Positions 1-9,715 of a stretch of DNA of 64,000 nucleotides are shown here, in pieces. Every line of letters begins with the position of its first letter. Position 1 is the stretch's first letter. The position numbers were made by a program, and so were the translations under genes. The DNA is taken from assembly GCA_036169595.1 (NCBI GenBank), contig CM069766.1, forward strand, positions 5,016,279 to 5,080,278, read 5' to 3'. Origin of the DNA: Dictyostelium firmibasis. Its lineage: Eukaryota; Evosea; Eumycetozoa; Dictyosteliales; Dictyosteliaceae. Below the pieces are notes generated by a model. That model had not been told where the DNA came from, did no database searches, and saw nothing but the letters and a program-made list of their open reading frames with translations.

Positions 1-1
1 T

Positions 2-559
2 GTTCTTCTACATAAGACTTTTGTTCTTTGTAAAATGTTTGGTTTAGCAAGATCATCTGACTTGGTCAAATGGTCTTACAAGAATTTAATAATCACTGAA
101 CACTCAATTAAAGCTCCTGTTATCAATGCAAAAGAACAAAGGAATACAAAGAATGCTGATATTTCCATTTTAGAATTAACTTCACTAGATGAATCAAATG
201 CAAGTATTTGTCCAGTTCTCCATCTTTCAAGATACCTCAAACACTCTGAACAAAGAAGAACTGTTTCATCTGGTGACTCGGTTTTCATTCTCCGTGATGG
301 TAATCCAGTTTCAGTCGAATATATAAACTCTATAGTTTTATCAATACTCTCAAAATCAGGTATTGATATTACAAAGTTCAAATCTCACTCTACTCGTTCC
401 GCTATGGCTTCTCTCTTGTTGTCCAGCAATGTTCCATTCCATGTGGTCAAGAAACTCGGTCGTTGGAAATCAAATGATACAGTTGATAACTTTTATGACA
501 AGAAAATCATTGGTGAAAAATCTGGTGGTTTCTTAAATAATGTAGTCCAACTTTCATAA
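2..559 (+). CDS. DIRS-I tyrosine recombinase, 3' part (cut by window edge)
   Basis: C-terminal 185 codons of the tyrosine recombinase (YR) that integrates circular DIRS DNA. The frame is already open at the window edge. Catalytic landmarks are visible: first Arg in LARSSDLVKW, the H-x-x-R box in KSHSTRSAMAS, a conserved GRWKS, and the nucleophile Tyr in DNFYDKK just before the C-terminus. The sequence is nearly identical to the same part of the complete copies ending at 6333, 22331 and 29027, so this is a fourth subfamily I element whose body lies to the left of the window. Confidence 0.93.
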   Translation, partial: VLLHKTFVLCKMFGLARSSDLVKWSYKNLIITEHSIKAPVINAKEQRNTKNADISILELTSLDESNASICPVLHLSRYLKHSEQRRTVSSGDSVFILRDGNPVSVEYINSIVLSILSKSGIDITKFKSHSTRSAMASLLLSSNVPFHVVKKLGRWKSNDTVDNFYDKKIIGEKSGGFLNNVVQLS

Positions 560-965
560 ATTTAAATATATATATGATAATATAAATTAAAAATTTAAAT
601 AATTAAATTATATTTTATATTAAATATATATATTTAAATTGGTCCCAGCCCGCCCTCCCTTAGTCGGAATTCCATATAAATCAAATTGTTTTCAATGTTT
701 AGTGCCACTATTTATACTGTTTTTACTTTCTTCAAAATTTCTCAAAACTCAAAAAAATAGGTGCGTGACACGTGGCAACTTTTTTCAAACTCGAAATTTT
801 TCATTTTTTCAATAATTTTTTCGAGCTAAAATATCTCCAGAAAATCTCTTGAATTTCTCTGAAAATTATCTTAAATATTTGGGAATTTCAAATAAATAAA
901 TGTATTCCATAAATTTAAATATATATATTTAATATAAAATATAATTTAATTATTTAAATTTTTAA
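560..965 (+). repeat. DIRS-I right inverted terminal repeat
   Basis: AT-rich repeat directly after the recombinase stop. It carries the CCCGCCCTCCCTTAGTCGG segment, an inverted TATA box (ctatttata) and the TGACACGTGGCAA site. It matches, inverted, the leader at 1999-2325. It runs into about 45 bases of a DIRS-II right end near 965, suggesting that this DIRS-I integrated in the right terminal repeat of the DIRS-II at 970-10115. Confidence 0.8.
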
Positions 966-1008
966 ATGAATTAAATTTTTAATTTATATTATCATATATA
1001 TATTTATA

Positions 1009-1998
1009 TTATGAAAGTTTGACTACAGTATTTAAGAAACCACCAGATTTTTCACCAATAATTCTTTTATCATAAAAGGTATCTATTGTTTCATTTGATT
1101 TCCAACGACCCATTTTCTTGACGACATGAAATGGTACATTGTTAGACAATAACAGAGAGGCCATAGCGGAACGAGTAGAGTGAGATTTGAACTTTGTAAT
1201 GTCAATACCTGATTTAGAGAGGTATGATTTGACAATAGAATTAATATTATCTATTGATATTGGATCACCATTTGATAAAATAAAAACAGAGCTACCAGAT
1301 TTTGTAGTTCTTTTAGGTTCAGCACTTTTAAGATGAAGTACTGGACAAACACTTGAATTAGAGTCATCTAATGACGTTAATTCAATTACTGAAATATTAG
1401 CAGTATTATTCTTTGAATTTCTTTGTTCTTTTGCATTTATAACTGGTCCTTTGATATAGTGTTCATCAATGTGTAAATCGTTGAAAGACCATTTAATTAA
1501 ATCTGATGATCTTGCTAAACTAAACATTTTACATAATACAATTGTTTTGTGTAAAAGAGATATGTATGTAAACTTTGGATACAATTTAATTGTTGATAAG
1601 TATTTGAACACTTGATTTGCATCCCAAATTTCGTTATATTTTGTGTTTGTTGGACGCAATTTATGGATACCAGTCATAATTCTTGTAATGAAAGGGTCAT
1701 TAACAATTTCAGATTGATTCTTTAGAACTAATAATTGATTTAACATTGAACGATGGCTGTTGATTGTTGAATATGCTAATGGAGGTTGTAACTTGAATAG
1801 ATATGTAAGATAATCCATGAAAACTACCAATGTTATGTTTGAAGGTTTGAGATTGTTTTTCGAACAGAAATTGAAAAATTTTGAATAATTTGAATCATAA
1901 ACCTTGAGTGTAGAAGGTTGCCAAGAGTTCATAAACAAGGTAGATGTACTTGACTTTTGAGTTCCAATTATAGATTTTACATAAGATTGGAAAGTTGA
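1009..1998 (-). CDS. DIRS-II tyrosine recombinase, 5' end separated
   Basis: Tyrosine recombinase of the split DIRS-II. The likely ATG is at 1932 (MNSWQPSTLKVYDSNYSKF). The catalytic Arg (LARSSDLIKW), HSTRSA box and Tyr (DTFYDKR) are all present. Against the copy at 31721-32656 it lacks 12 bp, so the segment after PVLHL loses four residues (RRYL region) in frame. That lies between the first catalytic Arg and the HxxR box, so activity is uncertain. Upstream codons stop at the DIRS-I junction at 1998. Confidence 0.9.
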   Translation of the reverse strand, partial: STFQSYVKSIIGTQKSSTSTLFMNSWQPSTLKVYDSNYSKFFNFCSKNNLKPSNITLVVFMDYLTYLFKLQPPLAYSTINSHRSMLNQLLVLKNQSEIVNDPFITRIMTGIHKLRPTNTKYNEIWDANQVFKYLSTIKLYPKFTYISLLHKTIVLCKMFSLARSSDLIKWSFNDLHIDEHYIKGPVINAKEQRNSKNNTANISVIELTSLDDSNSSVCPVLHLKSAEPKRTTKSGSSVFILSNGDPISIDNINSIVKSYLSKSGIDITKFKSHSTRSAMASLLLSNNVPFHVVKKMGRWKSNETIDTFYDKRIIGEKSGGFLNTVVKLS

Positions 1999-2325
1999 TT
2001 TATATTATCATATATATATTTAAATTTATGAATATATTTATTTATTTGATTATTCCCAAATATTTAAGATAATTTTCAGAGAAATTCAAAAGAATTTTCT
2101 GGAGGTTTTTTAGCTCGAAAAAATTATTGAAAAAATGAAAAATTTCGAGTTTGAAAAAAGTTGCCACGTGTCACGCACCTATTTTTTTGAGTTTTGAGAA
2201 ATTTTTCAGAAAGTAAAAACAGTATAAATAGTGGCACTAAATATTGAAAACAATTTGATTTATTTTATTTGGGAATTCCTCCTATATATATTTAAGATAC
2301 ACACACATAATTTATACAAATAATT
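1999..2325 (+). repeat. DIRS-I left inverted terminal repeat
   Basis: Inverted relative to 6334-6738. It contains a TTGCCACGTGTCA site (2161-2173), a TATA box and ends around gggaattcctcctatatata. The same sequence heads the copies at 15552 and 24690. Confidence 0.85.
2223..2231 (+). promoter_or_regulatory. TATA box of the DIRS-I left repeat
   Basis: tataaatag about 180 bp upstream of the gag ATG, conserved in every DIRS-I left repeat here. In D. discoideum the DIRS-1 left repeat is a stress-responsive promoter (established knowledge). Because the terminal repeats are inverted, the right repeat has the same box facing inward on the minus strand. Confidence 0.6.
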
Positions 2326-2411
2326 AAAAAAAAAAAAAAAAAAAAATTCTTTTATTAATTTAATACCTTTTCTCTATCTCTATAAAAATAATTTTAGATA
2401 TCAATAAAATA

Positions 2412-3413
2412 ATGTCTACCACCGATAATAATAACCACGCTAGTAGCTCTACCGAAAATAATTCTAATTCTTATGAAACTAGAATGAAATCACTTGAGGA
2501 TCAAATCTCCAATCTCTCATTAGCTTTTACCAGATATATGAAAGAGCCAATCAGAGAGTCGTACCGTAACTCTGATAATCAACGTTCTAATGATGAATCT
2601 GAAACTGAGAATGAACAAGGTGATGATGAATCTATCGATCCAGTCGATGTTCCAACTGATTATCAACTATCAGAATCATTGCTTGCTAACTACAAACATT
2701 TAATCAATAATCAAGGTTTGTTAGTTGAAGAAAAATGTATCCTTAAGAAGAACGAAATCGCTGATGTTAACAAGATCTTTTGCTTTCCATCTAACTTCCA
2801 AGTGAATGTAGCTCCATTCGGTACTCCAGAAGGTATATCTGCCTCATCGAATCTCAAGAACAATGATACTGACTTGTACATTGTCGAAAAGAGAATCAAT
2901 GATATTTTGAAACCAATACTTTTACTTTCAAGTATGATATCATCCGATAAAACTGATATCGATACCGAACTCTTAGGTTACTTAGCTGACTCGTCCATCC
3001 AATTAGTTGTTAGTGCTCAAGCAACATTAGCTCGTGTTCGTCGTAACAATATCTCAAAAGAAATATACGGTTCCGAAGTGGTCCAACCAATCAAGATCAA
3101 AGACACTCCAAAGATGTTTGATGATACCGAATCTGAACGTGTAAGAAAGTTAGCAAAATCAATTAGAAAGAACAATGAAGCCAAACAATCATTGTTAAAA
3201 GTTAACAATCAATCAAAGACAAACTTTAAGAAATCAACCAACACAGGTGGTAATAACACTACTGGAAGTAGTAGTTCGAATAACAAGTCCAGTAGTGGGA
3301 GTAATGGCCGATCCAATAACTTCAATGGATCCCAAAGTAATGCTGCATCAGGTAGCAGCAATACCAAGTCTGGAAACGGTACCAATTATCGTTTTCAGAA
3401 GAACAAGAAGTAA
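2412..3413 (+). CDS. DIRS-I ORF1, gag-like protein
   Basis: 333 codons from an ATG after an A-rich leader. The N-terminal 30 residues are Ser/Asn-rich, followed by a short predicted coiled segment (TRMKSLEDQISNLSLAFTRY), an acidic stretch, a conserved central domain (FCFPSNFQVNVAPFGTPEG) and a low-complexity Gly/Ser/Asn tail ending in Lys. This matches the position and style of DIRS-1 ORF1, the putative capsid/nucleic-acid-binding protein. There is no zinc knuckle. The last codons overlap the RT frame, which has no ATG of its own. Confidence 0.88.
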   Translation: MSTTDNNNHASSSTENNSNSYETRMKSLEDQISNLSLAFTRYMKEPIRESYRNSDNQRSNDESETENEQGDDESIDPVDVPTDYQLSESLLANYKHLINNQGLLVEEKCILKKNEIADVNKIFCFPSNFQVNVAPFGTPEGISASSNLKNNDTDLYIVEKRINDILKPILLLSSMISSDKTDIDTELLGYLADSSIQLVVSAQATLARVRRNNISKEIYGSEVVQPIKIKDTPKMFDDTESERVRKLAKSIRKNNEAKQSLLKVNNQSKTNFKKSTNTGGNNTTGSSSSNNKSSSGSNGRSNNFNGSQSNAASGSSNTKSGNGTNYRFQKNKK

Positions 3414-5359
3414 ACTTACCAGTAGGTGGACGTCTCGTCCACTTCAAACAAGTTTGGAAAGAATTGGGTCTTCCAAACTTTTGTCAAGAAGTAGTAAACG
3501 GATTAAAGGTTCCACTACTTTCAAACTTCAAACCGATGCTGAACCCAATTCCGATTTCAATTCCAGAGGGTCCGAAATCAGATTGTATCACAAACGAAGT
3601 ACAAGATTTATTAAAAGACAATGCAATAGAACAGGTACTTCCAAACCGTCACTCCCAACTCGTTTTTTACTCCAACGTGTTTACGGTTCCAAAAGCTGGA
3701 ACGAATTTACATCGTCCAGTACTAGATCTAAAGAGGTTAAACCTTTTTATAAAAAATCAATCATTCAAGATGGAAGGTCTAAAGAATCTGTCTTCAATGG
3801 TAAAGCAAGGTTACTACATGGTAAAACTCGATATCAAGAAAGCTTATCTCCATGTTTTAGTCGACGAAAGTTATCGAGATTTATTCCGATTCGTTTGGAA
3901 AGGAACTCATTACAGATGGAGAACAATGCCATTCGGGTTATCGTCAGCTCCTCGAATCTTTACAATGTTAATGAGACCAGTACTCCGAATGCTAAGAGAT
4001 ATCAACATTTCAGTAATCGCCTACTTAGACGATCTTCTAATCGTTGGTTCAACAAAAGAAGAATGTTTAAACAACCTCAACCAAACAATGAATCTGTTAG
4101 TCAAACTCGGATTCAAGTTAAATTTAGAAAAGAGTGTTCTCGAGCCAACTCAATCAATAACTTTTCTAGGATTACAAATCGATTCAATATCAATGAAGCT
4201 ACTTGTTCCAAAAGAAAAGAAGAAGAGTATCATCAAAGATATCAGGAACTTTCTAAAACTCGAAACTTGTACTCTAAGAAAGTTAGCTGGTTTAAAAGGA
4301 AAACTGATTGCATTGAAAGATGCAGTAATACCATTCCGCTTGTACACTCGTCAAACAAACAAGTTTCATTGTCACAGTCTGAAACTAGCAAATGGAAATT
4401 GGGATCAATCATTTCCAATTTCTCAAGATGTCAAGAAAGAAATTTCAAATTGGTTAACTCTCTTAAACCAATGGAATGGAAAAGAAATAAGTCTGTTTCC
4501 AAGTTACGATTATGTTCTAACAACAGATGCATCAGAATCAGGTGCAGGTGCAACTTTAATGAAAGACAACAAAGTCATCAAAACTTGGTCGTTCCAGTGG
4601 TCAGAAGTCCAATCAAACATGTCATCGAACCGTCGAGAAATGCTCGCTCTACTAATGGCATTTCAAACTCTATGTCGGAAGTTGAACAACTGCAATCTAA
4701 AGATTCAAACCGACAATACAACAACTCTCTCGTATGTCAATCGCCAAGGTGGTCAGATTCAAGATCTATCGATTCTCTTCGAACAGCTCTGGAAACAATG
4801 TCTCAAGAAGAAAATCAATCTGATCGGGGAACACATTCCAGGATTCTTCAATGTCAAAGCCGATCACCTCAGTCGTCTATCAGAGATGAATCACAAATCA
4901 TCCAAGACGATCAAGAGTTACAACTGGCAACTCAAGAAAGAAGTGTTCAATCGAATTCAACTTCAATTCGGTCAAATTCAAATGGATCTGTTTGCTTCAC
5001 ACTTCAACCATCAAACAATCAATTACTCAACCATGAAAATGAATGCTCTACAACTCGATTGGAGTCAGTGGAATCAATGTCTAGCGTTCCCGCCTCCAAT
5101 ACTTTTGCCTTCTGTGATGGAGAAGATGAACTTATTGAGTTCGAAGATGGTTTCTATAATACTGATCTTCCCGATTTGGAGATCAGCAACTTGGTATCCG
5201 ATGATTCAAGCTCAAGTTCCTCGTCATCATCGCCATCTGTTTCCTCAAGTACTGGGTACGTTCCAGGAAGTATTGACAAAAGAATCGATAGAGTCAATAC
5301 CAATTCAAATTCAGCAACGATGGAAACTGGGGATTATTCGACTTTCCAATCTCATGTAA
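3398..5359 (+). CDS. DIRS-I reverse transcriptase / RNase H
   Basis: The conserved DIRS start (LPVGGRLVHF) lies just downstream of the gag stop. In this frame there is no ATG between the upstream stop at 3353 and 3533, so expression by frameshift or non-AUG initiation is likely. RT motifs: KLDIKKAYLHV, PFGLSSAPRIFT and the catalytic YLDDLL. RNase H acidic residues: TTDASESGAG, the Glu in SNRREMLALL, QTDNTTTLSY and KADHLSRL. A C-terminal DLFASHFN domain follows, as in other DIRS elements. The protein makes cDNA and degrades the template RNA. The whole frame overlaps a second open frame that ends in the recombinase. Confidence 0.93.
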   Translation, partial: EEQEVNLPVGGRLVHFKQVWKELGLPNFCQEVVNGLKVPLLSNFKPMLNPIPISIPEGPKSDCITNEVQDLLKDNAIEQVLPNRHSQLVFYSNVFTVPKAGTNLHRPVLDLKRLNLFIKNQSFKMEGLKNLSSMVKQGYYMVKLDIKKAYLHVLVDESYRDLFRFVWKGTHYRWRTMPFGLSSAPRIFTMLMRPVLRMLRDINISVIAYLDDLLIVGSTKEECLNNLNQTMNLLVKLGFKLNLEKSVLEPTQSITFLGLQIDSISMKLLVPKEKKKSIIKDIRNFLKLETCTLRKLAGLKGKLIALKDAVIPFRLYTRQTNKFHCHSLKLANGNWDQSFPISQDVKKEISNWLTLLNQWNGKEISLFPSYDYVLTTDASESGAGATLMKDNKVIKTWSFQWSEVQSNMSSNRREMLALLMAFQTLCRKLNNCNLKIQTDNTTTLSYVNRQGGQIQDLSILFEQLWKQCLKKKINLIGEHIPGFFNVKADHLSRLSEMNHKSSKTIKSYNWQLKKEVFNRIQLQFGQIQMDLFASHFNHQTINYSTMKMNALQLDWSQWNQCLAFPPPILLPSVMEKMNLLSSKMVSIILIFPIWRSATWYPMIQAQVPRHHRHLFPQVLGTFQEVLTKESIESIPIQIQQRWKLGIIRLSNLM

Positions 5360-6333
5360 AGTCAATAATTAAAACAAGTAAATCGAGTACTTCGAATTTG
5401 TTTATGAACTCTTGGCAACCATCAACCTTAAAGGTCTATGATTCAAACTACTCAAAGTTCCATTTCTTTTGTATTTTAAATCGTTTGGATCCATCAAAGA
5501 TTACTCTGGTAGTTTTTATGGACTATTTGACCTATTTATTCAAGCTACAACCTCCGTTGGCTTATTCAACAATTAACAGTCATCGTTCAATGCTTAATCA
5601 GTTGCTCATTCTTAGGAATCAATCTGAAATCGTTAATGATCCATTCATATCAAGAATAATGACTGGTATTCACAAGTTACGTCCGAGTAACTCAAAGTAT
5701 AATGAAATCTGGAATGCAAATCAAGTTTTCAAATACTTATCTACAATCAACGTTTATCCAAAGTTTACATACTCTATTCTTCTACATAAGACTTTTGTTC
5801 TTTGTAAAATGTTTGGTTTAGCAAGGTCATCTGACTTGGTCAAATGGTCTTACAAGAATTTAATAATCACTGAACACTCAATTAAAGCTCCTGTTATCAA
5901 TGCAAAAGAACAAAGGAATACAAAGAATGCTGATATTTCCATTTTAGAATTAACTTCGTTAGATGAATCCAATGCAAGTATTTGTCCAGTTCTCCATCTT
6001 TCAAGATACCTCAAACACTCTGAACAAAGAAGAACTGTTTCATCTGGTGACTCGGTATTCATTCTCCGTGATGGTAATCCAGTTTCAGTCGAATATATAA
6101 ATTCGATAGTTTTATCAATACTTTCAAAATCAGGTATTGATATTACAAAGTTCAAATCTCACTCTACTCGTTCCGCTATGGCTTCTCTCTTGTTGTCCAG
6201 TAATGTTCCATTCCATGTGGTCAAGAAACTAGGTCGTTGGAAATCAAATGATACAGTTGATAACTTTTATGACAAGAAAATCATTGGTGAAAAATCTGGT
6301 GGTTTCTTAAATAATGTAGTCCAACTTTCATAA
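5320..6333 (+). CDS. DIRS-I tyrosine recombinase
   Basis: Tyrosine recombinase, 337 residues from the first good ATG (METGDYSTFQ); an alternative ATG is at 5404. Catalytic residues: Arg in LARSSDLVKW, H-x-x-R in SHSTRSAM, GRWKS and Tyr in FYDKK. The start overlaps the RT end by about 40 bp. The same frame is open upstream to 3247 (1028 codons) across the whole RT gene. I annotate only the part with a recognisable domain; the upstream extension could be translated but has no domain I know. Confidence 0.92.
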   Translation: METGDYSTFQSHVKSIIKTSKSSTSNLFMNSWQPSTLKVYDSNYSKFHFFCILNRLDPSKITLVVFMDYLTYLFKLQPPLAYSTINSHRSMLNQLLILRNQSEIVNDPFISRIMTGIHKLRPSNSKYNEIWNANQVFKYLSTINVYPKFTYSILLHKTFVLCKMFGLARSSDLVKWSYKNLIITEHSIKAPVINAKEQRNTKNADISILELTSLDESNASICPVLHLSRYLKHSEQRRTVSSGDSVFILRDGNPVSVEYINSIVLSILSKSGIDITKFKSHSTRSAMASLLLSSNVPFHVVKKLGRWKSNDTVDNFYDKKIIGEKSGGFLNNVVQLS

Positions 6334-6738
6334 ATTTAAATATATATATGATAATATAAATTAAAAATTTAATAATTAAATTATATTTTATATTAAATAT
6401 ATATATTTAAATTGGTCCCAGCCCGCCCTCCCTTAGTCGGAATTCCATATAAATCAAATTGTTTTCAATATTTAGTGCCACTATTTATACTGTTTTTACT
6501 TTCTGAAAAATTTCTCAAAACTCAAAAAAATAGGTGCGTGACACGTGGCAACTTTTTTCAAACTCGAAATTTTTCATTTTTTCAATAATTTTTTCGAGCT
6601 AAAAAACCTCCAGAAAATTCTTTTGAATTTCTCTGAAAATTATCTTAAATATTTGGGAATAATCAAATAAATAAATATATTCATAAATTTAAATATATAT
6701 ATTTAATATAAAATATAATTTAATTATTAAATTTTTAA
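6334..6738 (+). repeat. DIRS-I right inverted terminal repeat
   Basis: AT-rich repeat with the CCCGCCCTCCCTTAGTCGG block, inward-facing TATA box and TGACACGTGGCAA, ending at the junction with the split DIRS-II. Confidence 0.85.
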
Positions 6739-8678
6739 ATAATCCCCAACTTCCAACGTTGTTGGATTTGAATTGGTATTGACTGAATTGATTCTTTGGT
6801 CAATACTTCCTGGAATGTACCCAGTACTTGAGGAAACAGATGGCGATGATGACGAGGAACTTGAGCTTGAATCATTGGATACCAAGTTGCTGACCTCCAT
6901 ATTGGAAAGATCAGTATTATAGAAACCATCTTCGAACTCAATAAGTTCATCTTCTCCATCACAGAAGGCAAAAGTATTGGAGGTGGAAAGGCGAGACATT
7001 GGTTCCATTGACTCCAATCGAGTTGTAGAGCATTCATTTTCATGGTTGAGTAGTTGATTGTTTGATGATTCAGATGAGATGCAAACAGATCCATTTGAAT
7101 TTGACCGAATTGAAGTTGAATTCGATTGAATACTTCTTTTTTGAGTTGCCAATTGTAACTCTTGATCGGCTTGGATGATTTGTGATTCATCTCTGATAGA
7201 CGACTGAGGTGATCGGCTTTGACATTGAAGAATCCTGGAATGTGTTCCCCGATCAGATTGATTTTCTTCTTGAGACATTGTTTCCAAAGTTGTTCGAAGA
7301 GAATCGATAGGTTCTGGATTTGACCACCTTGACGGTTGATATACGATAGAGTTGTTGTGTTGTCGGTTTGAACTTTTAGATTGCAGCTCTTTAACTTTCG
7401 ACAAAGTTTTTGAAATGCCATTAATAGTGCAAGCATTTCTCGACGATTCGATGACATGTTTGATTGATCGGTTGACCATTGGAAAGACCAAGTTTGTATG
7501 AGCTTGTTTCCTTTCTTTAGAGTTGCACCTGCACCTGATTCTGATGCATCTGTTGTTAACACATAATCGTAACTTGGAAAAAGACTTATTTCTTTTCCAT
7601 TCCATTGGCTTAAGAGTTTTAACCAATTTGATATTTCTATCTTTACTTCTTGAGGGATTGTAAATGATTGATCCCAATTTCCATTTGCGATAATTAAACT
7701 TTGACAATGGAACTTGTTTGTTTGTCGAGTGTATAGACGGAATGGTATTACTGCATCTTTCAATGCAATAAGCTTTCCTTTTAAACCAGCTAACTTTCTT
7801 AGAGAACATGAATCCAGTTTTAGAAAGTTTCTTATTTCTTTGATGACACTCTTTTTCTTTTTCTCCGGGACAAGCAATTTCATTGATATTGAATCGATTT
7901 CTAACCCGAGAAATGTTATTGTTTGAGTTGGTTGTAAAACACTCTTTTCTAGATTTAATTTGAATCCCAGTTTTAATAAAAGGTCCATTGTTTTGTTGAG
8001 GTTGAGAGTACATTCTTCTTTTGTTGAACCAACAATTAGAAGATCGTCCAAGTAAGCGATTACTGATACATTGATTTCTCTTAATCTTTGGAGTACTGGT
8101 CTCATTAACATTGTGAAGACTCGAGGAGCTGTTGATAATCCGAATGGCATCGTTTTCCAACGATAATGAATTCCTTTCCAAACGAACCGAAATAGGTCTC
8201 TGAATCTTTCGTCCACTAAGATATGAAGATAGGCTTTCTTGATATCGAGTTTTACCATGTAATAACCTTGTTTCAACATTGATGAGAGATTCTTTATTCC
8301 TTCCATCTTGAATGATTGATTGCTGATGAACTTGTTTAATCTTTTTAAATCTAGTACTGGACGAAGTAAATTCGTTCCAGCTTTTGGAACCGTAAACACG
8401 TTGGAGTAAAAAACGAGTTTTGAATAACGGTTTGGAAGTACTTGCTCTATAGCATCGTCTAGTAGCAATTCTTGTACTTCGTTTGTGATGCAATCCGTTT
8501 TCGGACCATCTGACATCGAGATCGGAATTGGGTTCAGCATCGGTTTGAAGTTTGGAAGTAGATGAATCTTTAAACCATTCACTACTTCTTGACAAAAGTT
8601 TGGAAGACCCAATTCTTTCCAAACTTGTTTGAAGTGGACAAGACGTCCACCTACCGGTAAGTTTACTTCTTGTTCTTC
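6739..8678 (-). CDS. DIRS-II reverse transcriptase / RNase H
   Basis: Same architecture as subfamily I: LPVGGRLVHF start without ATG, PFGLSTAPRVFT, YLDDLL, TTDASESGAG, SNRREMLALL, QTDNTTTLSY, KADHLSRL, DLFASHLN. The last few codons (QLSNLM region) are cut off at 6739 by the DIRS-I insertion, so the protein ends abnormally at GII. The RNase H part is nearly identical to subfamily I at DNA level, while the gag and early RT are clearly diverged. Confidence 0.92.
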
Positions 8679-9715
8679 GGAAAACGGTAGTTGTTGTTGG
8701 AACCGTTTCCAGACTTGGTATTGTTGCTACCTGCTGCAACAGTACTTTGGGATCCATTGAAGTTGTTGGATCGGCCATTACTCCCACTATTGGATTTACT
8801 ATTACTACTGTTTCCATTAGTGTTATTACCACTTGAGTTGTTATTATTGTTATTATTGTTGTTATTATTAAATGATTTCTTAAATCTTGATTTTGATTGA
8901 TAACTACTTTTTGATAATGATTGTTTTGTTTCATTATTCTTTCTGATTACCTTTGATAACTTTCTTATACGTTCAGTTTCAGTTTCATCAAATAATTTTG
9001 GAGTATCCTTTATCTTGATTGGTTGAACGACTTCAGAACCATATATTTCTTTTGATATGTTGTTACGACGAACACGACTTAATGATGCTTGTGCATTAAT
9101 AGTTAAAAGAATAGTAGAATCAGCTAAATAACTTAATAGTTCAGTATCGACTTCAGAATTATCAGTAGATGATAACATGTTTGATATCAAGAGGATAGGT
9201 TTCAATATATCATTGATTCTTTTTTCGACAATGAATAGATCAGAATCATTATTCTTGAGATGAGATGAGGCAGTAATACCATCTGGAGTACCGAATGGAG
9301 CAACATTAACTTGAAAATTTGATGGAAAGCAAAAAGTTTTATTAAAATCAGAAATATCGTTCTTTTTGAGGATACATTGTTCTTCAACCAGTAAACCTTG
9401 ATTGTTTAATAAATGTTTATATTCATTAAACAATGAATCAGATAATTGATATTCAGTTGGTATATCGACATCATTATTTGAATCATCATCATTATCTTCA
9501 TTCTCTTTATCTGAATTGTTATTATTCTCTTGATTTTTACTTATATTATTGTTAGATGTTATTGGTTCTTTAACGTATCTACTAAATGTTAATGTTAATT
9601 TGTTTATTTGATCTTCAATTGATTTCATTCTAATATCCATTAAATTTGTATTATTATCTGTAGAGGAACTGCCATAGCTTTGATCATTAGAGTTATTATT
9701 AACAGTGGTGTTCAT
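8663..9715 (-). CDS. DIRS-II ORF1, gag-like protein
   Basis: 350 codons. The N-terminus is Asn/Ser-rich (MNTTVNNNSNDQS). The coiled segment, acidic Asp/Asn stretch and central domain (FCFPSNFQVNVAPFGTPDG) are shared with subfamily I. The C-terminus has a poly-Asn run followed by a Gly/Ser/Asn tail. The gene is intact and overlaps the start of the RT frame. Confidence 0.88.
   Translation of the reverse strand: MNTTVNNNSNDQSYGSSSTDNNTNLMDIRMKSIEDQINKLTLTFSRYVKEPITSNNNISKNQENNNNSDKENEDNDDDSNNDVDIPTEYQLSDSLFNEYKHLLNNQGLLVEEQCILKKNDISDFNKTFCFPSNFQVNVAPFGTPDGITASSHLKNNDSDLFIVEKRINDILKPILLISNMLSSTDNSEVDTELLSYLADSTILLTINAQASLSRVRRNNISKEIYGSEVVQPIKIKDTPKLFDETETERIRKLSKVIRKNNETKQSLSKSSYQSKSRFKKSFNNNNNNNNNNNSSGNNTNGNSSNSKSNSGSNGRSNNFNGSQSTVAAGSNNTKSGNGSNNNYRFPKNKK

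Larger units (their letters stand above)
1999..6738 (+). mobile_element. DIRS-I retrotransposon, complete
   Basis: About 4.7 kb, the usual size of DIRS-1. Order: left repeat, gag (2412-3413), RT/RNase H (to 5359), overlapping tyrosine recombinase (to 6333), right repeat. No frameshift or stop is seen, so it looks potentially autonomous. It interrupts a DIRS-II without an obvious target duplication, as expected for recombinase-mediated integration. DIRS elements have inverted rather than direct terminal repeats and no DDE integrase (established knowledge). Confidence 0.93.

Noticed and set aside
76-381. 101-codon minus-strand frame, repeated at 5850, 21848 and 28544
   Set aside because: Antisense shadow of the recombinase gene; it appears wherever that gene does.
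8691-8900. Leu-rich plus-strand frame, also at 34675
   Set aside because: Antisense of the Asn/Ser/Gly tail of DIRS-II gag.
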